The notes beneath the pieces were generated by a model. The model did no database searches. It was not told where the DNA came from and worked only from the letters and a program-made list of their open reading frames with translations. A stretch of 64,000 nucleotides of DNA from Apis mellifera (taxonomy: Eukaryota > Arthropoda > Insecta > Hymenoptera > Apidae). Shown one piece after another: positions 38,701 to 50,700 of the stretch (position 1 is the stretch's first letter; each line of letters starts with the position of its first letter). Made by a program: the position numbers and the translations under genes. Location of the stretch: NCBI RefSeq assembly GCF_003254395.2, contig NC_037638.1, positions 19,078,207 through 19,142,206 on the forward strand, in the 5' to 3' direction.

Positions 38701-41700
38701 CGAAAGATATTTGACGATCAACGTGTTCCCTCCACGATTTCCTCGCGCGAATTAATTTTTTGCGGGTGTCGTAACGCGGGAATTAGAATCGACGACGTTC
38801 CAGCCGCGCCAACGTTTTCCTCTCCATGCTCCGTTACGTTTGCTCGTTTACAGTGAAGGTCATCTCGCATCCGGACAACTCGACCAGCTTCGAGGTGATC
38901 GAGTCCCAGCTCGAGAATCCGTTGATCGACGCTGATCACCACGATCTGGTCGCCATGAAGCAGATACCTGTTCCCGGTGGACATCATCACAAAACGCAGC
39001 ACAAGAGAAATCAGACGGACGACCGTAATCGTGAGTACACTTTGTAATTTTATTCGTTTTACATTAGATAGATCGGATATTATTTCGTGGATTGGAAAAG
39101 TAGGTCGAGGAATATTTGTTAGAGTGTTAGAGGAATGAAAATCTTTATTCGTAATGAGAGAAAAATTTGAATTAGCTTCTAGTAATCAACAAATATTTTC
39201 GGGCAAATTTGTATCGGAAAATATATAATAATGAAAATTTGAGGATTCGTTTTACAAGATCAAAATTTTTCATGAAAAAAAAAAAAAAATTGCGGAAATG
39301 TAATCCATTATGGTTTACGTATACACGAATTTTCATTAAAATCAGAGTTTTTAAATTAAATGAATATCCCCCGTAAAATAACGTAAAACTATTTTTGTAA
39401 TTGCATAGTTTTGTTAAAAAACGTAGAATTCCAGTTTTCCAATTAAAGATTTCCGTTAGATTCTCTATCGGGAAACAAAAATTTGAACAATCAATTTAAA
39501 TTACAAATCAATTCCATCTTTAAATCTCGAAAACGAACGAAAAACACGAAATTCGAATCTTTCATCTTTCCAATTCTTTTATTTTTTTTTTTTTTTCCAA
39601 TTTCCACGAAAACACGTACCAATCCATTCGAAAAATTCGAATTACTTCACAAACTTTCCAATTATCCGCGTCTCTCTTACCATCCAAAAAAATTCATCAA
39701 TTCACAAGACTTCGAAGAACCTTTTACATTCCCCCGTTCCATTTCCAGAAACACATCTCAAGATCCGCGAATATCAATATCCATCATCTCTCATCCTTCC
39801 ATTTCCAAAAACACGTCCCGGCCCAAGATCACGCGAACAACTTCCATTCCTTCCAACCGAGGATCACCTTCCTCGATCCTCGAGAAACACAGGTTTCTCG
39901 ACCAACTCAAACACCGTCTATAATTAAAACCGCGGCAAGCAATCGGTTCCCCGCAGAGGGGAAAAAAACCTCTTGTGGCAATCGAACTTCCTTGGACACG
40001 AGGCTTATCGACGATTTATCTCGTCCCTTCCTCTGCCCAGAAACACTGCGGATTCCGAGCGAAAAGTTACGTCGACTCGACGGGATTAGAAGTTGGAAAT
40101 CCGGGCGACTCCGGGAAATAATATGAGGAGGGCAGATAGGAGGGGAGGAAATGAGGGGAGGCGAGAGACGAAATTAAATTAAAGTTTCACGGTGATAAGT
40201 CTGGTGTGGCGGAGATGCGACGCGATATTACGCGCCCGATCGAATTTCAACTTTCGCGCGGAGGGGAGAAAAATTTACGAGATCTCGTTACTCGCTACTT
40301 CCCTTTCCTTTTTTTTTTTTCTTCTTCTTTTTTACGAAACGAGTTTGTACCGCGAAATTCCGCGGCCGGATGATAATTTTCTCTTGGAAGTTGGAGGTAA
40401 GAGGGGAAAAAGATGGCGAAAAGAGGAGGAGGAAACGGATACGTGGATATTTTTGCCGGGACGGGAGTCGAGGAGGGAGGGCTCTTGATGGACGCGGGTT
40501 AACAAGAGCGAAACTATGGTCAGCATAATTTGGCCGGGCAAATATCCGCCGTTTTAACAGCTGTAAATTTTCGCGCGCTCACTGTGAAAAATGCACGTGG
40601 CGCAATTTTGTCTAAACATTCCTGTGGAAGGGTTTATAAGCTTTCTCGCGCGTTTAATAAATGATGGAGGATAAAGAAGGTGAATGAAGTTATATCGGCG
40701 TTTTTTCGTTATCGTTTGGTTCATTGTTAAAGTTTTGAGAAACTTTGAGTGGGAAGTGAATTTGTGAATTTTGTTGTTGGTTAGTTGGGATTTGGGGATT
40801 GATCGATCGATCGTGAAAAATGAAAAGGAACGGGGATTAAAATTCGTCTCGAGTTTTTTACGAATATATTTTATATTTATTTGTATATTTATTTATATAT
40901 ATGTATTTTTCGTCGTGATAAGAAAGAAGCGAGTGTTATGCTTCTACACTTTTCAGTTGATGGCCAACTTTGTTTATGTATTTTACATGCATAACACGTT
41001 CGTTGCCATGCCTCGCGTATTATTACACGATACTTTGAATATTTATAAATTTATGTACAAAATTTGAATGTACAAAAACTTGTGGAATACGCATGACATG
41101 CAAAAAGATAGAAAATATCTAAAATATGGTATGCATTATCGTACGTTATTTCAAGGATAAAGCAAATTAAGCTTCATTTCTTTTTTCTTTTTTTTAGTTC
41201 ATATTCGTAAAAGTTTGATAAAAATCCCAAGTCTGTTTGTGACGAAACGTTTATTACGTTAAATAATGAAATTTTTTTCGTACTCGATGATTATATACGT
41301 GTTATAAAGAATAATTAACAACGCTTGCTCATTATATTTTTATTCCCCCTCTTTTTTTTTCATATTCTATAGAAGAACGATACAATCGAAATATTTCTGT
41401 TTAAACGTGTTAAATTACAGAGACTTCTTTTTCTCTTTAAAAGTATATATTTCAACAAGAAAAGGAAATGAAATTTCGATCCATTTTATACAACTTATAA
41501 CATCAGGGATCATCGTCGAGGATTAAAAATCTTCTCGAATCTTGTTTGCTTCGAATCTCGTCATTTAATATCGTCGGAGCGTGATCCATCGTGGAAAATA
41601 AAACAAATGCGCAAACTTCACCACTTGGCCGAGTCGGAGGAGAAATTACTTGCACTTACCACTAGCAGGAGAAATTAAAAGCGCAGCTGGCCGAGCAGAG

Positions 41701-44700
41701 GGGAGGGTCGCGTTAAAGGTTTAGTCCCAGTTAGATGGACCTATTGGAGGGCGGAAAAAGAATCGGCAGGAAGGAAGACGGATGCGAGTGATCACATCGG
41801 GGGGAGGGACAGAAAGCTGGTGGGTTTGGTAGCGCGAACTATAACGCATCGAGAATTGATTGCATCCGGATCGAACGGCGAGTAATTATCCTTGGTTATC
41901 CTTTAATCCAGCGATTACCCGCGTATCGATGTTCCGTCGAGTGATTGATTCGAGCGAAACGGCCTCTCTCCTCTCCGCTTGGACGAGTAACGGCGAGGCG
42001 CGGGTCGTCGTGTTCGCTCATCCGTTCGAAAGAAGCGCGGATGATGAATTTTTCGAAAAATCGATTCAGAGCGTTCATCGTCTATCTTCTTATTCGATCA
42101 TGCGAATCTTGGAAAAAGAAGAAATCCATTTTTAACAACTTCTTAGAGAAGAAAAATTCTATCTCATAAGAATAACGATACATCGTTACAGATTCATTCT
42201 CTCATTGAGTGAAACGAGGATAAGATTTATCGATTGAGTTTTCTTTTTTTCGAAGCGTGTTAATTTTTACAAACAGTTTCTTTTCTTTCTTTCTTTTTTT
42301 GCACACCTCCCTGAAATTCGAACGAAATTCCCTCGCCTGCAAGTTTGTCAATTATTCTAATTTTTGGCCGGGCTAAAAGGCCCCCTAATTGATCGCTTTA
42401 TTTCACCGCACCGTGTTCTCGAGGCATGCGCGCGGCGCACGATTGGAGATTCACGCGGGAGGCGGTAATCAAGCCGGTTTTTTACATCGGCGCGGGGACA
42501 AACGCGCATTTCCCTGCGACTCGTCGTCGACTCGTCGTCGTCGTCGTGGTCGGGCTCTCTAATTAAAATTCGTTCGGCCGTGTTTCTCCTCTGGAAGCGG
42601 CGCCTAACGAGTCGCTATTTTCCACCGGATTCGAAAGTCGAATCCTCGGCGGACCTGAGCGCCGCTGAAATTTCGCATTCATATATTCAATTTCAGGTGG
42701 AGCCGGCCTGCCACTGGGACCGGAAACTCGTTTCGCCGTTCGAGCGTTGGATCTTGCGACGCGATTTCAGCCTTCGCTTTCCGTTCGAAAAATCCAGCCG
42801 ATAGATCTCCCTCTCCCTCTCTCTCTCTCTCTCTCAGTTAGAAAGGGAAAAATCGAAATACTCGCTTATTATTCGCGACCGATCGAGGGAAAATGTGAGT
42901 GGGGAGAGAGTTAAGCGATCGATCGATGGAGGGAAATTTGATATAAAGGCGGAATTATCCGCAGAGATTGCCCTCGGAATGGGAAAGAAAGTTTCGTCCA
43001 TGGTTTGCTCCATTATCTTGATAGAACTTTATCGGATATTCTTTGGTTCATCGGATAACTGCTTTTCATCGCTTTCCTCTTCCCTTCTTCTTCTTCCAGG
43101 AACATTTGTATGTTCCTCGTGCCTCCTTCTCGAGAAAGAATTATTAGTTTCGAATTATTTCGAGAGAGATCTCTTCCCCCATTAAACGAGACGTCGAAAG
43201 GGAAAGACGATCTCGTCTTAACTCGCGCGGAACGAGGTTACAACCGCGAGTTTACGAAAAGCGCCTCCCCCTCCCCCTATATATATATATATATATATTC
43301 TCCGTTTTACACGCTAACGATCCCAAGAAACAGCCATTTCTCTGGAAAAGCGCGCACGGCTATTGTCGCAATTAGCTGTCGGGACGCGACAGATCCACAG
43401 CTCGCGCTAATTACTCGACATGGCGGGAAGCGCGGATGGAGAAGAGCGGTTTTTGAGGGATGGATTCGCCGCTTAATAAATCAGCGGGATGAAAATACCG
43501 CGTGTTTTTTCCCTTTCTCTCTCTCTTTCTTCATCGTTCTCTCGGTGAGAGAGAGAGAGAGAGGGGAGGAGATAGGCGTAAAATCGTTGCTCGTTATCGG
43601 TGGAGTTAAAACAAACGGGTCACCGTAATTATAACTCATACCGGTGCGCGCATCTAGGTCCGGGCATGCGCCCGCACCTGCGAGCACAGAGATTCGAGTG
43701 TGCTCGTCAAAAGTGCGCCCATATCGATTTCGGATATATATATATATGTGTGTGTTTGTGTATATATATATATAAAAATCCGACGTCTGCCCTACATTTT
43801 TCCCTTTCCCGCGAAAATACGACCGATTTGCACGCGTGTCGGGAGAATCTTTTTTTTTTATTTTTCAAGCTTGATACGTTATTATTGTCGGTGTTATTGT
43901 TTTTGATTCGCGACGAGTGACGATACTTTTGTAATTTGCGCGCGATTATTGTTCATGGTATTGTTAGAAATTCCGAGAGATTTCAATTATTTCGTTTTTG
44001 CAATTTTTAAATGGAAAAATCGCAGCGTATTGTATCATTAAAAATAATATTATTTGAAAACAAGTGGCACGTTTTACGTCTCGTTTAATTTTTCTTGGAG
44101 TAAAGTCCATTTCTTCTTGTCAAATCAAGAATAATATCCGAAACGATGAGTGTGGAAATTAGAAATAGATGAACTGATGAAGAAGAAGAAGAATTTTCTT
44201 TCTCGTTTAATTACAAATGAATCGCGACGTTGGTTCAGAACCTTGATTCGTCTGCATGTAGCTAGCTTGGACATTAATGGCTCGTAATTATGTAAAGTAT
44301 TGGTGATATCTAGTTACATTAAATGTCCAAGCACGTTCTTCTAGCCTTGGAACCTCTTAATCGGTTTACTTAATCGAACCTCTCTCGTGGACCCTACAAG
44401 CTGCTCCAGAGACTCTTCGAGCTAGGTCAAGGTAGCAGAGCGAAGAGAGTAGCAATCGTGTGAGCACACGTGTAAACACGTGTCACTTACGTAAATAAGT
44501 TACGTATCGATAGATTGGACGATTGGTGTAACAACAGCATGAACAGTTTGGATCGAGATTCTCGAGAAACGAGAAGAACGTAATCGTCCGTCCAAAAGTT
44601 TAGTATTCATGGATAATGAATAAATTAAAGGTAACATTTATAAGTAATCGAAAGATTGAAAGGTATATTTCGTGAAATACTTGGCTCTAACTTCTCTTTA

Positions 44701-47700
44701 TACATTGAACCACGTAAAATTTGGAAAACGTGCACCACGAATAATTCCATGAATAATTCCTCGTCGTTCGATAATTATTCGTTCTAACGTATTTCCTCGT
44801 ACTCTACAGACGTGCATCTTTCACTCCACGTCCGCTATTTCATTTAATTAACGGGAAAGTGGGTTGAGAGGAGTAGTCAACGTTTCGTTAACAATCGTTA
44901 TATATATCGTGTATGTATAAAGCAATAATAATAACGATAATAATCCAAAGCTTTTAACAACATTCGTCCCAAATCCTTGCTGACTTCGTGTAGATCAGGA
45001 TGACTCGGGAGAAAGATCTCTACGTACGTATCGAAATCTCTCATCGATCACTTATTTATAACACGAGAATATTCCACGAGAAAGGAAGAGAAAGAGAGAG
45101 AAAGAGAAGATCTGCATCTTTCGGATCTTTCGAATCTTCCCCTTTTCCTTCCTCTCTCTAATTTCGTTTCTCCGGTTAAACAATCAATTCCTGCAGGACA
45201 TTCATCCTACAATTTGCTTCATTTGCATAACAGTCGCTCCACCGCTCTCTCTAATTCGTACGCCTTGCCTGCCACTCGACACACACACATGCATACAAAC
45301 AAGGGGAGAAAGGAGGAGGTTTAGGAGGAGGAACCGAAACTTTTACTCCGCCGTATTCAACCGTTCCTTACTCCTTCATTCCTCTGGACAAATACTACGC
45401 GCGATTAAACGCGCGTAGAGAACGATCGGGACTGGACGCGAAAACGATCGTTGAAATTGGCGTCAAAACAATTTTTCGCCCGCGTACAGTTTGTTTTTCA
45501 TTCGTTGTCGGCCTTGTCGATTAGCTATCGATTCGATCGATCGCAAATTTACAAACTTGGATCCCTTTCCCCGCGCTATATAAATTTCATCCATTTGCTT
45601 GTTTGTCGGAAATTTGTTGTTTCGCTCGACAACTTTTTTGTTTTTTTTTTATTTTTATTTTTATTTTTATTTTCCTTTTTTTTTTATTTTCCTTTTTTTC
45701 GCGTCGCCACAAAGTTTTCACCCGGGCAATTCACGCCAATCACTTAATTATTCAATTAACTTCAAACGCGCGATTACAATCGGCGAGACAATCCCGATTG
45801 TGTCGACCATTTCGAGGCTTTTCCGCGTTTTTCCCTCGTATTTTTCTGGCTATTAGTGGCGTGCTAATTAGTCGGTACACACGAAATATCCGTTACAATC
45901 ATGCGAAAACGCAAACAGACAACGCGCCGCAAGATACACAGAATTGTTGCCAACACGAGGGAAACGTCAATCGGCACGATTTTTCACGCGTGAAAAATTT
46001 TCCCACCCTTGTTTGCTCTTCTTTCGATTTCGAATTCTTCATCGAATTCTCTGCTTTTCTTCTCGATTAATAAGAAATGGAGCATTCTGTAGATTCGTCT
46101 TCGTTTATTCATCAGCAATTATAATAAATTATAATCTCCTTTCGTCGATCAACTTTATTATTTAATTATTTAATCAGAACATTAAAATTGATGAAATATC
46201 TCGATTCCTTAATTCAAAAAACGAATGATTAGATTTTTCGAGATATGTTCAAAAGAAATTGTGTATATTGCGTTAGAAACTTGTTACAACATTTCGAAAT
46301 CGATTTCAATACTTTTTTCGCGACTTGGCGATTATTTTTATTCAACGCATCGTTTTAAATGCATTAAAAAAGGAAAAAGGCAACAAATTATCAAAAAGAA
46401 AAAAATTCCAAAATTAATTTGTGAAAATTATATTGCAATCTTGCCAAGAGATTCATCTTAACAAATTCCCCATCTCTGGGATAAACAATTTATCTGCAAA
46501 CCTTCTAACGCGGTCTCGGAATAATCCAACGAGCGAACGCGTTCCCATTCTCCCATCGATGGCGACCGATTTTCGCGAGTTTGCCGACGATCGAAGGTCC
46601 TGGCTTACTCGTGATTGCAGCTGCTGCGTCTGAGGAGGAAAGGATCCCGGCCACGGCATCGATCTCTCGAGCAGCCAGACGGACACCGGTTCCAATTACC
46701 GCCGCTTCGAATTGGCTGTGTTTCTCCGGCCAACTAGAATCTGTTCGCGATCAAGACCGACGAGCCAGCCCCACCCTCTCCACCCCTCCACGACTTGCCA
46801 CGATTGATATTCCTCCTCCTTATCGAGGAGTCCTGGTCCCCTCCTCGCGAGGAATCTCCCAGGAGTTTGTGGAGTTTGTTTGGCGGAAGGGGTTTTTCTC
46901 GACACTCGTAACGATCATTTTAATTGGACGATGGAACCATGGTGCGTGACGATGGGAACCAATTAAGGGGAAAAATTATGCGGGGACGAGGGAACGAAAC
47001 GTTAATTGGACTTGGAAAGGAATTATTAGGAATATATCGATCGATATTGTTCGATGAACTTGATACGAGAATTCTCGATCGTGGGAGGAGAAGAGGAAAG
47101 TGAAATAAATGGATAAAAATATTTTTCTCGAATATGTTTCTCAAAATATTAGAGAGATTATCCTTCAAGAACTACTAATGGACAAAACTATCGTTCCTTC
47201 ACGTCGATGTTATATTCAAGGACGTGGAACGAAGGAAAGACGACTTTATTTTGGGAGGTCGATCGGTGTCGTCGATTCAAAGACACCGAGGTATGATGCC
47301 ACTCATATCTCCCTCATAACGTGAGCCATCCCCGTTCCAAAACTGTGGGAATATCAATGGAGGCAATCCACCGTGGTTGGATAGAGAGCGAGAGAGAGAG
47401 AGAGAGAGAGCCGTGTCTTCGCAACATCCTCCGTCTCCAAGCATCCCGAATGAATTTATACAGCGACCTTATCTCGGGAGCGGAATTTTCAATGGGACCT
47501 GTACTCTTATTGGCGTTGATATATTCGGGAAAACTTTTATTCGGGGTCGTAAATTATCGCAATATTGCTTCCAGAGTTCTGCTTCGAGTCAGATTTTTCT
47601 TCGGGAATCGCGTTCAAGAGGTCGATTTATCAGTAACGAAATCTCCCCTCATCGTTATTCTCGAAATTAATTCGATATAATATTCGATGGTGGTATTTAA

Positions 47701-50700
47701 TCGTTTTCGAGGATTCTTTTCGTTATTTCAAGTCAATTTTCCACGAAAAGAATCGTCTTTTTAAAAGCGATCCTTTCAAATGAGTCAAAATGTAATTTTT
47801 AAAAATTGGAATAATTAGAAACGTTCAAGATATTATATAATTCTTATATATTAGTATAATCATCTTGTGTCGAAAAATGACGAAATCATTAGAGTTTTAG
47901 AAAAATAAATAAAAGATAACGAAGAGAAGAACTCTCGAGACGAATATCCGTTTCTTAATCCCACGATCTTTTCAGTTTCGAGTGGTTTCTTTGCGTCGAT
48001 CTCTAGTTTCATGGGAGTTGCTTTAACAACAGCTTCGAAATGAGATTGTACGATTCCTCCTCGAAATCGCTCGAAGCTAGCTTCATTAAACTTGGCTGGT
48101 GAAATGATTTTGCTACCTTTTCTTACGTACTTTAACCACATCACGTGTCTCGATCTTGTTGTATCGATATTTTTCTACTCCTACGGAGAGGTGTCGATAG
48201 CGAAAGTAAGAAGTTTTTAGGGTCGACGACTTTTCGCGAAATTACTCGACCGTTTAAAATTTCTCACTCACTTTTGCTCGAATTTTCTTCTTTACTTTCT
48301 TTAGAATCGATCGATTCGATAACTTGTTTATCGCCTCGTATTCCTTTCATCGCTGTAATATTTCGGAGAATTCTTTAAATCCTGAAACATTTTGTTCGTG
48401 AGTTTTATTCAAGAAAATTCACTTTTATAAACTTTCATCGAATCTCTACGTTTGTGACGAAATTATTCGAGAGTTATATAATTAAACTCAAAAAGCTTCG
48501 AGCATTAATTAAAAGTAATTTCAATTTCAATTCATTAATACATACAGAGACGCGGAATAATTACAAGACGATGCAATTTATACGAGATAAATTAGATCGC
48601 AGATGTTTATGCAAAATCGAATCGTTACGATATTCGACCAATTGAACACGTTTTCGAGGAAACCGTGGATCTCGGTAAAACAGCGCGGAAGAATTCTCTT
48701 TACGCCACTTAAAGGTGGGTCGAGGGTGGGTGGTGTGCCGCCCATTGTAACGAAGATTTCGAGGGTGGCGATTAAAGGGGGCGGTTAGGAAGGAAGGAAG
48801 GAAGGAAGAGAAGGAGCGGAAGGATGTTGAAGGCCGGGTCGTTTGTCTTAATAAAGTGCGTCGAAGGCATGCTCTTCTGCTACGGCTGACTTATGGCCAG
48901 TCATCCGAGTAGGCTGCACCCCTCTTAAGACCCGTTTCAGTGGTTTTTCGTAGGGAGGAGAGGCCAGTATTCCGACGATATTCAGGAGGGTTCCTCGAGT
49001 CCCGGGGTCGTTAACCCTGCCTACCGACTCCATCAATCGAACGAGGGTGGCTGGTTAACGATGCCAAACATTCGTCATCGGGTGGATCCTTCCTCAGCCT
49101 CGTTTCATCCTTCTTTCAACTCCTCCACCTTTGGCCCCTTTGGCTGGAATGATTTTCCCTTCGACGGATAACTTTGGCAACGTTGGATTAAAAATTAAAT
49201 TAACAAATAAATGAAAGAAAAAATGCTTTGGTCGATTTAAATCTCGTTTCTTAATATTACTTCCATTTTAAAGATCGTAGGTTAATTCGATTTAACGTTT
49301 TTAATTTTAGAAAACGAGATACATGTGTTATATGTTCAATCGATTGATCGAACGGTTATTAATCATATCGATATCATTTTAATAAAGAGAAGATAAAGGA
49401 TGAAAGTTTACACGGGGAGAAAGGAAATTCCCTTATCTAACGGCGATAATATTTTATTCATCCTCCTCCTAATCTCGCTTCTTTGGACGGGCCGCCACTC
49501 GAGTCTCATAAATTCCAGCATCGTACCGCAAAACCAAACAGCCGTTTATTTGCATAAATAAACAATTATTCTCGACGATTATTTTTAAGTGGTGGGATAA
49601 ATATCGGCCGATAAATATTCAAGATTCTCCCCGTTAAAAGTTCCTCCTCTTTGCTCCTTTTTTTTTTTTTGCCAGTCCCAATCCCAATAATTTATCATTC
49701 GCCTTCCCTCTCGACTTCCGGATCTATCCGTGCAAACAATTGTTTTTATCTCTCCCTGCCTGAATTCTTTTATCAACAAGACGCAATTCTTGGATTTGAT
49801 TCCCCCTTCCTTAACATAGAGAGCCTAAGGGGATTCGCGTTAAGTTTGTCACGCAACATACGAGCATAAGTTTGTCACTCGGCTAAAGCTAGCACTCTAA
49901 ACTAGCTGTAAACACACTCCCTCCTTCCCTCAGTGAACTTGCAACGCTACGCTTCTCCATTCTCCCTTAAGAAGCGACACGTCGTCGTGCGGGTACATAA
50001 ACCTTCGGAATCACCGAGGTTGGCCACCCACCCTCCATTTGTCCGTATTCCCAGGATCTTTAACTTCCAACCATAACACCAGTATTCACTTGCTCGCGAG
50101 AATTTCTCGTGAGAAATCCTCTTAAAAATAATTTTATTGTATTTTTTTTTCTTTTCTTTTCTTCGCAGAGACGTCCGTGGTGTTGCCATCCGCCTCCTCC
50201 GATCTCGATAAGATACAACAACCGGTCAAGATCGTGCTCTCGAGCACTTGCCACCATGCCTATAATGCTTGCAAGTGAGCCATGATTTATTTGTCATTTT
50301 ATTAATGTATAGAAATGATTTAATTATGGTGTAATCTGAGAGTATAAAGATTTGGAAATGTAGATATATTATATATAATCTCAAATTTTTGTACTAGTAT
50401 TAAATTTGTAAGGTTGAATGAATTCTTTAAATTCATTGGACTTGCATCGTTTATCATTTATTTGTTAATATATTTGTTGTAATGTATTAACAAATAATGT
50501 AATGTTTTTATATAGAAATGATCTAATTATAGTATAATTTATCTAATGAGAGTATAAAAACGAGTATAAAGATTTGGAAATGTAGATATATTATATATAA
50601 TCTCAAATTTTTGTACTATTATTAAATTTGTAAGATTGAGCAATATGAATTCTTTAAATTCAACTGTCAATTCGTATTATTTATTTATTAATTGTCTATA

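Larger units (their letters stand above)
39031..50168 (+). other. Gfrl intron, 11.1 kb
   Basis: It runs from GTGAGT to CTTCGCAG. It separates the linker from domain 2. No exon is recognised inside. It contains a hairpin at 44265-44332, (CT)n at 42821-42835, (TA)n at 43278-43298, (GA)n at 47390-47410, (GGAA)n at 48788-48808 and T-rich repeats near 45.64-45.69 kb. Acceptor-like sites at 42696 and 43100 have no matching donor. Confidence 0.8.

Noticed and set aside
42680..42803. Acceptor-like TTCAATTTCAG followed by an open segment in the 11.1-kb intron
   Set aside because: The phase would fit a cassette exon, but there is no plausible donor before the frame runs into (CT)n sequence, and the peptide matches nothing known.
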